Shown piece after piece: positions 9,204 through 17,340 of a stretch of DNA of 33,146 nt. Under the pieces are notes generated by a model. The model worked only from the letters and a program-made list of their open reading frames with translations, was not told the origin of the DNA and searched no databases. Position 1 is the stretch's first letter, and each line of letters opens with the position of its first letter. Where the stretch lies: the NCBI GenBank assembly GCA_026989175.1, contig JALSJT010000013.1, forward strand, positions 1-33,146, given 5' to 3'. Source of the DNA: Thiomicrorhabdus sp. Its GTDB lineage: Bacteria; Pseudomonadota; Gammaproteobacteria; Thiomicrospirales; Thiomicrospiraceae. The translations under genes were made by a program, and so were the position numbers.

Positions 9204-9406
9204 AGTTTCTCTGAGGGTTTTAAAAGAATAAAAGAGGAATCATACTGAAATAGAGTCAAAAAATCATCTATTGCGAATACGATAGTCATAAAAAAAATTA
9301 ATGATTTCTTTAGAAGAATTGACTCTTAGCCCGATTATGTTAAGCTTCGTTGCCCGAATTTGAGTGCTTTTTATTTAAATCTCCTTTATTTACAACAGGC
9401 TAACGC

Positions 9407-12274
9407 ATGACCTCTTTGACCTTTTTAAGTATTAACTTGCCAATCGTTGCTTTACTTCCGTTTTTTGGTGCGATTTTTGCCGCTTGGGCCTCTAAAATAA
9501 ATCGTTTAGCCTCGGCATGGGTGGCGGCATTCGTTACGATTTTGGCGTTGGCTTTTTTAGCCCCTTCCATTGCAATGGTGTTTGCGGGGGAAACCTTGAT
9601 TCAGAGTTGGACTTGGATTCCAGCGATCGGGCTGGAGTTTGCGTTTCGCTTAGATGGTTTGGCGCTGCTGTTTGCACTGTTAATTTTAGTGATTGGTTTA
9701 CTGGTCATTATTTATGCACGTTACTACCTCTCTAAAAAAGACTCAATGGGACGGTTTTTTGCCTATCTATTGATGTTTATGGGTTCCATGCTTGGGATTG
9801 TTCTCTCTGAAAACTTAATTCAGATGGTGGTTTTTTGGGAGCTTACCTCGTTAACCTCTTTCTTGTTAATCAGCTACTGGCAATATCGTAAAGATGCACG
9901 TGCTGGTGCTCGTATGGCGTTGGTGATTACGGGGGCTGGTGGCTTAGCCTTGCTCGCAGGGGTGCTTTTGTTAGGACATGTGGTTGGTAGTTATAACTTA
10001 ACCGATGTCTTAGCGGCGGGTGAGTTGATTCGTGGGCATAATCTATACCTTCCAATTTTAGTATTGGTTTTACTGGGTGTCTTTACCAAATCGGCACAGT
10101 TTCCATTTCATTTTTGGTTGCCACATGCGATGGCAGCACCAACCCCTGTTTCGGCCTATTTGCACTCTGCAACGATGGTAAAAGCGGGTATCTTCTTATT
10201 AGCCCGTTTCTTTCCGGTGTTATCAGGCACACCAGAGTGGACGTGGTTAGTCGGTGGTGCAGGCTTAATTACCCTGTTAATTGGGGCGTACACCGCTCTA
10301 TTTCAACATGATATTAAAGGGTTGTTGGCGTATTCAACCATTAGTCATTTAGGGTTAATTACCTTGCTATTTGGTTTTGGAACGCAACTGGCTGCCGTGG
10401 CGGCGATTTTCCATATTATTAACCATGCAACCTTTAAGGCCTCTCTCTTTATGGTCGCGGGAATTATTGACCACGAAACGGGTACGCGAGATATGCGGCG
10501 TATTAATGGCTTGCTCAAATACATGCCGCATACCGCTATATTGGCGATGATTGCTGCGGCTGCAATGGCTGGGGTTCCTTTATTGAACGGCTTCTTGAGT
10601 AAAGAGATGTTCTTTGAGCAAGCGTTAACCGCTTCAAACTCTTCCGTTTGGGCGTGGGCGGTTCCTATCTTAGTCATTGTTGCCGCGGTCTTCTCGGTCG
10701 CCTACTCATTACGTTTTATTCACGATGTGTTCTTTAATGGCGAACCGGTTGATCTCCCTAAAACACCACATGAACCGCCACGTTTTATGAAAATCCCCGT
10801 CGATTTATTGGTCATTATTTGTTTAGCGGTCGGGATCATTCCGATGTTTACCGTTGCGCCTATTTTGGCGGTTGCGGTTGCAGGTACGTTACAGACCACA
10901 CCACCAGAATACAGCTTAGCGATTTGGCATGGATTTAATCTGCCGCTCTTAATGAGTTTCGTGGCGTTGGTCTTAGGGGTTTTAGTCTATGTGATGCGCA
11001 AACGACTGTTTGCATGGCACGAGTCAGGTGTCGCGCATTGGGATGCACGGATTATTTTTAATGCCGTACTAGGCGGGTTGGATGCGGTTGCTAAGTCGAT
11101 TACACGCTCTTTTGATAAAGGGTCGTTGCAAAATGCTTCGGTCTGGGTGATTGCAACCGCGTTATTAGCGGGCTTTATTGGCTTTACTAGCGTATCAGCA
11201 CCGCTGTTTGGTGATCGTGAATTAATGCCGGTTGATGGTGTGAGTGTTTTGGCGGTTGCAATCTTAATGATTGCCAGTGTATTGACGCTGGCACTGCACC
11301 GCAAGCGTTTAATCTCTTTGGTGATGCTTGGTGTGGTGGGTTTAATTATTTCACTGATGTTTGTCAAGTTCTCAGCACCCGATTTGGCATTAACGCAACT
11401 GTCCGTTGAAATTGTAACCGTGATTTTATTACTACTGGCACTGTATTTCTTGCCACAAACCACACCGAAAGAGACCTGCGATTTACGAGTGAGTCGAGAC
11501 ATTGTGATTGCTGTCTTGTCGGGGGTTGGCGTGACGTTATTAGCGATGGCGGTATTAACCCGTGATTTTGCACCGATTTCAGAGTTCTTCTTATTGAACT
11601 CTGTTCCGGGCGGTGGGGGAACCAACGTGGTGAACGTGATATTGGTCGATTTCCGAGGAACCGATACCTTAGGTGAGATTGCCGTATTGGCACTCGCAGG
11701 GTTAGGTATCTTTGCGATGTTGCAAGGCATGAAGTTACACGCGCCAGATCGAGATACAGGGGGACGTTTATGGAACAGCGATCTACATCCAGAAATTATG
11801 CAAACCTTAACCCGTCTGTTGTTACCACTGATGCTAATGATTGCCATCTATATTTTCTTACGAGGGCATAATTTACCCGGCGGTGGCTTTATTGCAGGAC
11901 TGATTGCCGCCGTTGCCTTAATTGTGCAATACCTCTCTAACGGGATTGCCTGGACCAATGATCGCCTTAAGTTTGATATGCACTGGGTTATTGGTTTTGG
12001 TCTATTAATCGCAACCGCTACGGGCTTGGTGGCAATGGGATTAGGCTATCCCTTTATGACCACCGCCTTTACCTATTTAAATTGGCCAGTGGTTGGCAAG
12101 TTTGAAGTCGCCAGCGCCATTGCCTTCGATTTAGGCGTGTTCTTAGTGGTGGTGGGCGCAACGGTTATGAGCTTGGTAGAACTTGGCAAGCTCAGCAATG
12201 AGTCGCATCAAGCGCCAGTAAAACCTACAACACAACCAACAACGCAACGTAAATTAGAACAGGAGGCAAACTAA
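9407..12274 (+). CDS. mnhA: Mrp/Mnh Na+(K+)/H+ antiporter subunit A fused to subunit B
   Basis: The 955-residue product is the large subunit of a multisubunit cation/proton antiporter related to complex I. Residues 1 to about 500 form the NuoL-like part, with PFHFWLPHAMAAPTPVSAYLHSATMVKAG (from about 233) and the DIKGLLAYSTISHLG segment. A DUF4040-type segment follows at about 626-690 (HRKRLISLVMLG...). From about 788 the MnhB domain begins (LWNSDLHPEIMQTLTRLLLPL, then GHNLPGGGFIAGL). The A-B fusion and six-gene order define the group-2 (Pha-like) operon type. The ATG at 9407 aligns with the start of helix 1. It overlaps mnhC by one base. Confidence 0.93.
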   Translation: MTSLTFLSINLPIVALLPFFGAIFAAWASKINRLASAWVAAFVTILALAFLAPSIAMVFAGETLIQSWTWIPAIGLEFAFRLDGLALLFALLILVIGLLVIIYARYYLSKKDSMGRFFAYLLMFMGSMLGIVLSENLIQMVVFWELTSLTSFLLISYWQYRKDARAGARMALVITGAGGLALLAGVLLLGHVVGSYNLTDVLAAGELIRGHNLYLPILVLVLLGVFTKSAQFPFHFWLPHAMAAPTPVSAYLHSATMVKAGIFLLARFFPVLSGTPEWTWLVGGAGLITLLIGAYTALFQHDIKGLLAYSTISHLGLITLLFGFGTQLAAVAAIFHIINHATFKASLFMVAGIIDHETGTRDMRRINGLLKYMPHTAILAMIAAAAMAGVPLLNGFLSKEMFFEQALTASNSSVWAWAVPILVIVAAVFSVAYSLRFIHDVFFNGEPVDLPKTPHEPPRFMKIPVDLLVIICLAVGIIPMFTVAPILAVAVAGTLQTTPPEYSLAIWHGFNLPLLMSFVALVLGVLVYVMRKRLFAWHESGVAHWDARIIFNAVLGGLDAVAKSITRSFDKGSLQNASVWVIATALLAGFIGFTSVSAPLFGDRELMPVDGVSVLAVAILMIASVLTLALHRKRLISLVMLGVVGLIISLMFVKFSAPDLALTQLSVEIVTVILLLLALYFLPQTTPKETCDLRVSRDIVIAVLSGVGVTLLAMAVLTRDFAPISEFFLLNSVPGGGGTNVVNVILVDFRGTDTLGEIAVLALAGLGIFAMLQGMKLHAPDRDTGGRLWNSDLHPEIMQTLTRLLLPLMLMIAIYIFLRGHNLPGGGFIAGLIAAVALIVQYLSNGIAWTNDRLKFDMHWVIGFGLLIATATGLVAMGLGYPFMTTAFTYLNWPVVGKFEVASAIAFDLGVFLVVVGATVMSLVELGKLSNESHQAPVKPTTQPTTQRKLEQEAN

Positions 12275-12639
12275 TGGAGTGGCTTATTTCACTAGCAATT
12301 GGGGTGCTGACCGCAACAGGTGTCTATTTAACCTTACGTGCGCGTACCTTTCCCGTGGTATTGGGGCTAACCCTATTGGCGTATGCCGTCAATATTTTCT
12401 TATTTGCAATGGGGCGTTTAACCGTGGGCTTGCCAGCCGTAATTGATAAAACCGCTACCGCAGCACAGTACAGTGATCCATTGCCACAAGCATTGGTCTT
12501 AACCGCGATAGTTATCGCCTTTGGTATGACCGCCTTTTTAATTGTGCTGGCATTGAAAGCGCGTGGCGAACTGGGCAACGATCATGTTGATGGCTTGGAT
12601 ACAGAATCCGATAATTACTCAAATAAGGAGGTCAAATAA
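12274..12639 (+). CDS. mnhC: Mrp/Mnh antiporter subunit C (NuoK-like)
   Basis: This 121-residue protein has three membrane helices and NuoK-like residues (LTLLAYAVNIFLFAMG, about 32-47; DPLPQALVLTAIVIAFG, about 68-84, is the family signature). The tail is acidic and polar. It starts at an ATG overlapping the mnhA TAA, behind CAGGAGG, and ends immediately before mnhD with no gap, so the subunits are likely made in step. Confidence 0.93.
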   Translation: MEWLISLAIGVLTATGVYLTLRARTFPVVLGLTLLAYAVNIFLFAMGRLTVGLPAVIDKTATAAQYSDPLPQALVLTAIVIAFGMTAFLIVLALKARGELGNDHVDGLDTESDNYSNKEVK

Positions 12640-14178
12640 ATGAGTCATTTAGTTGCTTGGCCCGTTTTTTTACCCCTTATTACGGGGTTTTTATTGATTT
12701 TAGCGCACATGGGAGGCATTCGTCTTCAGCGTGTCATTAGCTTTTTAGCTGTTATCGGCTTGGTCTTATTGAGTGCGGCACTTATTTCAGCCACCTCAAC
12801 CGACCAATACCAAGTGTATCTGTTAGGAAACTGGACGGCACCGTTTGGAATCGTACTTGTCTTAGACCGTTTATCCGCATTAATGGTGGCAATCACCTCG
12901 TTATTGGCTGTGGGTGCATTATGGTACGCCATGAGCACCGATACTGATAAAAAAGGCGCGCATTTTCATATCCTGTTTCAAATGCAACTGTTTGGTTTAA
13001 ACGGTGCGTTTTTAACGGGGGATGTGTTTAACCTATTCGTCTTCTTCGAAGTGCTGTTGCTGGCCTCTTATGGTTTATTGTTACACGGCAGTGGGCGTTT
13101 ACGAACCAAAGCGGGCTTGCATTATGTGGTCATTAACCTTATTGGTTCCACACTGTTCTTATTTGCGGTTGGCGCGCTGTATGGTGTTTTAGGCACGCTT
13201 AACATTGCGGATATGGCGGCTAAAATTGCGGTTGCACCGCAAGAAGACTTAGGGGTGATTGCGGCGGCTGGACTGTTACTGCTGGTGGTCTTTGGCGTAA
13301 AAGCCGCTATGTTCCCACTGTATTTATGGATGCCAAGCGCCTACGCCAATACCTCTGCTCCCGTGGCGGCACTGTTTGCGATTATGACCAAAGTAGGAAT
13401 TTACTCCATTATTCGAGTTCACGGTACCATTTTTGGCAGTGAAGCAGGGGAGTTGGCTTATTACTACGCCCCTTGGGTATTAGGGCTTGGATTGATTACG
13501 CTGTTGTTAGCGGCATTTGGTGTGGTGGCGTCACGTGGATTACGCGAGCAAGTGGCATATTTAGTACTGGCATCGGTCGCCACGTTATTAATCGGGGTGG
13601 GGCTGATGAGTCCTGCGGCACTGAGTGCGACCTTGTACTACCTCATTCACTCCACTTTAATTGCGGGCGCGATGTTCCTGTTAGCAGATGTTATTTTAAG
13701 AGGACGTGGCACTTATGAAGATCGTTTTGAGAGCGGACCTTCTATGCCCAGTGCGATTCTGATTGGTTCGATCTTTATGTTTGCCGCTATTGCGATGACA
13801 GGAATGCCACCGTTATCTGGTTTCTTTGGTAAGGTATTGATTCTAAGTGCCGCGTTAGACGACGCATGGTTTGCGACTATTATCTCTGTGATACTGGTGG
13901 CTGGACTCATAACTATCTTGTCGATGGCGCGTACGGGATCGTTAATTTTTTACAAAGTGTTACCTGACGATTCCGTTCCAACCTCTGAACGTGGTGAACC
14001 GTTGAACCGTATGGCCTTTATTGCTGTCATTGGTTTGTTGTTAGCCAGTCCAATTTTGGTGGTATTTGCACAACCGATTACCGCCTTTACCGAATCCGCG
14101 GCCAATCAAGTCTTTAACAGTGCGACTTATATTGAAGCGGTACTTTCTACCCCAGCGGTTACGGAGGTTACAAACTAA
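12640..14178 (+). CDS. mnhD: Mrp/Mnh antiporter subunit D (NuoM/N-like)
   Basis: This 512-residue integral membrane protein has about 14 helices and belongs to the proton-translocating antiporter-like family of complex I. Segments seen include FFEVLLLASYGLLLHG (conserved Glu in the fifth helix region, about 135), GVKAAMFPLYLWMPSAYANTSAPVAALFAIMTKVGIYSIIR (conserved Lys and Pro residues, about 226-267) and TGMPPLSGFFGK. It is preceded by AAGGAGG (12625-12631) and overlaps mnhE by one base. Confidence 0.95.
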   Translation: MSHLVAWPVFLPLITGFLLILAHMGGIRLQRVISFLAVIGLVLLSAALISATSTDQYQVYLLGNWTAPFGIVLVLDRLSALMVAITSLLAVGALWYAMSTDTDKKGAHFHILFQMQLFGLNGAFLTGDVFNLFVFFEVLLLASYGLLLHGSGRLRTKAGLHYVVINLIGSTLFLFAVGALYGVLGTLNIADMAAKIAVAPQEDLGVIAAAGLLLLVVFGVKAAMFPLYLWMPSAYANTSAPVAALFAIMTKVGIYSIIRVHGTIFGSEAGELAYYYAPWVLGLGLITLLLAAFGVVASRGLREQVAYLVLASVATLLIGVGLMSPAALSATLYYLIHSTLIAGAMFLLADVILRGRGTYEDRFESGPSMPSAILIGSIFMFAAIAMTGMPPLSGFFGKVLILSAALDDAWFATIISVILVAGLITILSMARTGSLIFYKVLPDDSVPTSERGEPLNRMAFIAVIGLLLASPILVVFAQPITAFTESAANQVFNSATYIEAVLSTPAVTEVTN

Positions 14179-14681
14179 TGAAACCCTTTTTAAATAAAGT
14201 CCTTCCACATCCCATTCTTACCTTGGTTTTGTGGGGCGTTTGGCTACTGTTAAATAACACCATTGGCGCAGGGCATATTGTACTGGGCTTGATTTTGGCT
14301 ATTTTCATCCCGTGGCTAACCTCTGGCTTCTGGCCTGAAAAGGTGCGTATTCAATCGCCGTTGACGCTGTTAAAGTTTTTGGGCGTGGTGTTGTGGGATA
14401 TTCTAGTCGCCAATATGGCAGTGGCAAAGCTCATCTTAGGGCGTAATAAAGACTTAAACCCCGGCTTCTTTTACATTGATTTAGACATTGAAACCCCATT
14501 GGGCATTAGCTTATTAGCGAACACCATTTCGCTTACACCCGGTACGGTTTCATGTGATTTAACCGAAGATCGAAAACGATTACTGGTTCATGCGTTGCAT
14601 ATTGAAGACATTCCAGCAACGATTAAAGAGATTAAAGCGCGTTATGAAGCGCCCCTAAAAAAGGTATTTGTCGCATGTTAG
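14178..14681 (+). CDS. mnhE: Mrp/Mnh antiporter subunit E
   Basis: This 167-residue protein has N-terminal membrane helices (about 12-30 and 33-50, and one near 70-90) followed by a cytoplasmic domain with SLLANTISLTPGTVSCDL, the usual MnhE signature (ANxITLTPGT). MnhE is needed for assembly of the Mrp complex. The ATG is at the mnhD stop (TAATG) and the 3' end overlaps mnhF by seven bases. Confidence 0.94.
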   Translation: MKPFLNKVLPHPILTLVLWGVWLLLNNTIGAGHIVLGLILAIFIPWLTSGFWPEKVRIQSPLTLLKFLGVVLWDILVANMAVAKLILGRNKDLNPGFFYIDLDIETPLGISLLANTISLTPGTVSCDLTEDRKRLLVHALHIEDIPATIKEIKARYEAPLKKVFVAC

Positions 14682-14944
14682 AGACCGCACTACTCATTGG
14701 ATTTACGTTGGTAAGCATCGCGTTGTTGCTTAGCTTTTTACGCTTAATCAAAGGCCCCGATGTCCCTGATCGAATTTTAGCCCTCGATACGTTATACATT
14801 AACTCAATCGCACTGTTGGTTCTACTTGGGCTGTACTTTCAAAGCGCCTTGTATTTTGAAGCCGCACTGTTAATTGCGGTAATGGGGTTTGTTGGCACCA
14901 TCGGATTAAGCAAATATCTGTTACGTGGCGATATTATGGAATAA
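14675..14944 (+). CDS. mnhF: Mrp/Mnh antiporter subunit F
   Basis: This 89-residue protein has three membrane helices and the family motif RLIKGPDVPDRILALDTLYIN (about 23-43), where the Pro-Asp-Arg-x-x-x-x-Asp residues are highly conserved. It starts inside the end of mnhE. In most operons mnhG follows at once or overlaps; here 246 bases with two repeat elements intervene. Confidence 0.94.
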   Translation: MLETALLIGFTLVSIALLLSFLRLIKGPDVPDRILALDTLYINSIALLVLLGLYFQSALYFEAALLIAVMGFVGTIGLSKYLLRGDIME

Positions 14945-14949
14945 GGGCT

Positions 14950-15071
14950 GTAACGATTCAGCTTGCTCCCTGAAATACGCCACTTCTGCGTTAAAAAATG
15001 GACATTTACACTTGTAAACTCACATTTTTTGCCTTGAATTGACGGATTTCAGGGGCAATCTGAACCGTTAC
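14950..15071. repeat. Palindromic intergenic element, family 2, copy A (between mnhF and mnhG)
   Basis: The ends GTAACGATTCAG (14950-14961) and CTGAACCGTTAC (15060-15071) pair at 11 of 12 positions. A second stem pairs CCCTGAAAT (14968-14976) with ATTTCAGGG (15046-15054 region). The centre is a 48-base core (14990-15037) that matches 28297-28344 at about 44 of 48 positions and contains the apex stem TTTACA-CT-TGTAAA. There is no coding capacity. This is a MITE- or ERIC-like palindrome; similar core sequences are, from memory, common between genes in marine gammaproteobacteria. Confidence 0.85.
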
Positions 15072-15105
15072 TCATGCAGTAAATTACAACCTAAAATAAC
15101 GATTT

Positions 15106-15177
15106 AAAATTTTCTCCCCCCCCCTAATTTATTCGCGTTTAGATAGAGTTTATATAGGGGGGGGAGAAAAATATTTA
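15106..15177. repeat. C9/G8 hairpin in front of mnhG
   Basis: TTTAAAATTTTCT-C9 (15105-15124) can pair with G8-AGAAAAATATTTAAA (15157-15178) around a loop of about 32 bases. The stem has more than 18 pairs with small bulges. The right arm ends about 12 bases before the mnhG ATG, close to its ribosome-binding site AAAAGGAAA. Similar C/G-run hairpins with TTTCTCC/GGAGAAA arms lie at 18475-18503 and 21053-21098. Confidence 0.75.
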
Positions 15178-15190
15178 AAAGGAAAAAACA

Positions 15191-15508
15191 ATGTTTGAAT
15201 GGATTTTATCTGCACTTATTGTTATTGGTGCATTTTTTACCTTAGTTGGATCCATCGGGTTATACAAACTCCCCGATTTTTTCATGCGATTGCACGGTCC
15301 CACCAAAGCGACGACCTTGGGTGTGGGCGCGTTACTGATCGCCTCGGCACTGTATTTCAGTTTTAAAACCGACGACATCAGTTTGCACGAAGTCTTAATT
15401 ACGGTGTTCTTATTCATCACCGCGCCCGTCAGTGCACATCTTATGGCGAAGGCCGCGATTCACATTAAGCTTAAACAGGTGGATCGAACACAAAATAAAA
15501 TGAAATAA
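15191..15508 (+). CDS. mnhG: Mrp/Mnh antiporter subunit G
   Basis: This 105-residue protein has three membrane helices. The MnhG signature is present: GSIGLYKLPDFFMRLHGPTKATTLGV (about 21-46), with the conserved Pro-Asp-Phe-x-x-Arg-x-His and Lys/Thr residues, and a C-terminal TAPVSAHLMAKAA segment. It completes the six-gene antiporter set. It is separated from mnhF by a family 2 palindrome and a long GC hairpin, so its expression may be set apart from mnhA-F. Ribosome-binding site AAGGAA at 15180-15185. Confidence 0.94.
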   Translation: MFEWILSALIVIGAFFTLVGSIGLYKLPDFFMRLHGPTKATTLGVGALLIASALYFSFKTDDISLHEVLITVFLFITAPVSAHLMAKAAIHIKLKQVDRTQNKMK

Positions 15509-15536
15509 AAAAGGCAGCTCTAAAGCTGCCTTTTTT
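15507..15536. terminator. Bidirectional terminator between mnhG and the MOSC gene
   Basis: AAAAAAGGCAGCT and AGCTGCCTTTTTT form a clean hairpin with A and T tracts on either side. The stem begins at the mnhG stop codon, and the element lies between two convergent genes. Confidence 0.92.
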
Positions 15537-15554
15537 ATCTGACTGAGTATTATT

Positions 15555-16010
15555 TTAAATACGTTTTAAAAGTTGAATTTTATCCCCTATTTGAATGGTT
15601 CCCTCTTTGAGTACCTTGCAGCGAATACCGCCATTCCAGTCGGGTGATAGGGCTTCTTTTAGCCCAGGGCAGAGTTGCTCCATTCGAGCGCAAGGGTCAG
15701 TTTCTGCGGTAATTTCGAGCAGTACTTTTCCAACTTGAACCTGTTGTCCAATCAGAGCATCACCTTCGCTAAAATCCATGTCATCCACCAATAAATTTGC
15801 CCGTCTTTCACTCCAGTCCAATTTGACGTCTAATGTTTGGCAAATACGCTCCCATGTTTGAGCTGAGAGTAGGGTGACTTGGGTACGTGGGTTACACTGA
15901 CCACGATAATCATTCTCAAGCCCTGTTTTTAGATGGACTTGAATACTCTGGTGCTGTGTAATGGCCCCTTTTGACTGGGCATGGGTTGCAATCCCAATAA
16001 GTTTTGGCAT
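15555..16010 (-). CDS. MOSC domain-containing protein
   Basis: This 151-residue protein matches the MOSC (molybdenum cofactor sulfurase C-terminal) domain: an N-terminal GIATHAQSKGAI strand region, GLENDYRG (about 30-37), RRANLLVDDMDF (about 69-80), GDALIGQQVQVGKVLLEIT, and the conserved cysteine in ETDPCARM (Cys107) followed by GGIRCKVLKEGTIQIGDKIQL. MOSC proteins bind sulfur or pass it to molybdenum or metal centres; the partner here is not known. The ATG is preceded by AGAAGAAA on its strand. It is divergent from nagZ, with a complete family 1 element in the space between. Confidence 0.85.
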   Translation of the reverse strand: MPKLIGIATHAQSKGAITQHQSIQVHLKTGLENDYRGQCNPRTQVTLLSAQTWERICQTLDVKLDWSERRANLLVDDMDFSEGDALIGQQVQVGKVLLEITAETDPCARMEQLCPGLKEALSPDWNGGIRCKVLKEGTIQIGDKIQLLKRI

Positions 16011-16097
16011 GATGCGTTTCTTCTGTTATAAATTGGTCAGACGGCATTATAATGAGCCAATAAAACAATGAATGTGACATTTTAGTGAATAAGTACA

Positions 16098-16256
16098 GAG
16101 ACCTTTGCTCGAGAGGAGCGCTAGAGAAAAAAGAGATAAAATTTGGCTGATTGAGGCGGGAAATGCAGGGAATACCTAGGTATTCACAAGTTTTTCAACA
16201 AAAATCAGGTATATTTTAACCTTTTTTATCTGTGCATCCTTTCGTGTAAAGGTCTC
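16098..16256. repeat. Palindromic miniature element, family 1, complete copy between the MOSC gene and nagZ
   Basis: The 159-bp element has terminal inverted repeats: GAGACCTTTGCTCGAGAGG at 16098-16116 and CCTTTCGTGTAAAGGTCTC at 16238-16256. The perfect palindrome GAATACCTAGGTATTC (16170-16185) lies at its exact centre. With one single-base gap the two halves align along most of their length (shared AAAAAAG, AAAAT, CTGATT, GAATACC blocks), so the whole element is one long imperfect palindrome. No ORF is present and I see no clear target-site duplication. It spans most of the MOSC-nagZ gap and so must carry or border the promoters of both genes. The GAGACCTTTGC ends resemble those I recall from some IS5-family elements. 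Confidence 0.85.
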
Positions 16257-16269
16257 AGAGTGAGATAAG

Positions 16270-17340
16270 ATGAAAAAAGTAGCAGGCGAGGCGATGTCTT
16301 TAGGATCCGTGATGATTGATATTGAGGGCACGTGCTTGCAACCGATTGAAAAAGAGCGGTTGATGTCGCCGTTGGTGGCGGGCGTTATTTTATTTAGTCG
16401 CAATTTTGAGACGATCGAGCAGTTACAACGCTTAACCACTCAGATTCATAACTTACGCCATCCAAGGCTTTTAATTGCCGTGGATCATGAAGGTGGGCGA
16501 GTACAACGTTTTCGAGAGGGATTTACCCATATTCCGCCGATGCGCTTGTTAGGTACGTTGTATGAACAAGACCCCTCTAATAGCTATCAAGTCGCTGAAA
16601 AAATAGGGTGGTTATTGGCGGCAGAGTTACTGTCGGTTGGCGTTGATTTTAGTTTTGCCCCTGTTGTTGATTTGGACTATGGTGGCAGTACCGTGATTGG
16701 CGATCGTGCGTTTCATCGCCACAGTGCTGCGGTGGGAAATTTATCGTTTCACTTGATGTTAGGAATGCGAAAAGCGGGCATGGCGTCGGTGGCAAAACAC
16801 TTTCCTGGGCATGGCTTTATTGAGGCCGATACGCATATTGAGATGGTGGTGGACGAGCGACCGTTTATGGAAGTTCAGCAACATGATATGAAGCCATTTT
16901 TACATTTGATTGAAAATGGATTGGATGCGGTGATGCCCGCACATGTGATCTACCCGAAAGTTGACAGCTTACCCGCAGGGTTTTCAGAGGTCTGGTTGCA
17001 GGCGATTCTACGAAAACAGTGTCACTTTGAAGGGGCGATTATCAGTGATGATATGAGCATGAAAGCGGCACAAGCCTATGGCACGCCTTCTGAGCGAGTA
17101 TTAAAAGCGCTGCAAGCAGGGTGCGATTTAGTGTTGGTGTGTAATGATCCTTTAGCTTCAGATGAAGTGCTGGCAAAATTAGTTTGGCACGCTTGCACCT
17201 TATCTCATGCTCGATTGATTCGTTTGCATGGGCACGGTAAATTTAATTATGCAACCTTACGATTTGACCCTCAATGGCAAGCGGCCGTGAGTGTCGTGAA
17301 TGAATTAAACCAAGTAAATGATCAGCAGGAGTTAATTTAA
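16270..17340 (+). CDS. nagZ: Beta-N-acetylhexosaminidase NagZ
   Basis: NagZ is a cytoplasmic family 3 glycoside hydrolase that removes N-acetylglucosamine from anhydromuropeptides during peptidoglycan recycling. The product (356 residues from ATG 16270) has VDHEGGRVQRFREGF (about 71-85), KHFPGHGFIEADTH (about 176-189, with the Asp/His dyad) and SDDMSM (259-264), which holds the nucleophilic aspartate. E. coli NagZ begins at the equivalent of SVMIDIEG, so ATG 16294 (M9) is a credible alternative start and would move the family 1 element end to 37 bases upstream. The stop overlaps the start of the channel gene (TAATG), so the two are co-expressed. Confidence 0.94.
   Translation: MKKVAGEAMSLGSVMIDIEGTCLQPIEKERLMSPLVAGVILFSRNFETIEQLQRLTTQIHNLRHPRLLIAVDHEGGRVQRFREGFTHIPPMRLLGTLYEQDPSNSYQVAEKIGWLLAAELLSVGVDFSFAPVVDLDYGGSTVIGDRAFHRHSAAVGNLSFHLMLGMRKAGMASVAKHFPGHGFIEADTHIEMVVDERPFMEVQQHDMKPFLHLIENGLDAVMPAHVIYPKVDSLPAGFSEVWLQAILRKQCHFEGAIISDDMSMKAAQAYGTPSERVLKALQAGCDLVLVCNDPLASDEVLAKLVWHACTLSHARLIRLHGHGKFNYATLRFDPQWQAAVSVVNELNQVNDQQELI

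Noticed and set aside
9319-9347. TTGACT upstream of mnhA as a promoter -35
   Set aside because: No acceptable -10 hexamer lies 16-18 bases downstream; TATGTT is only 11 bases away.
10987-11847. 286-codon open frame on the minus strand inside mnhA
   Set aside because: It lies wholly antisense to a well-supported antiporter subunit; its product is Ser/Thr/Asn/Lys-rich low-complexity sequence typical of antisense reading of membrane-protein genes.
14950-15071. Family 2 palindrome as a simple rho-independent terminator of mnhF
   Set aside because: It has no T-run after the stem, is 122 bases long, and a related copy lies between a promoter and rpsB, so it is better described as a dispersed palindromic repeat.
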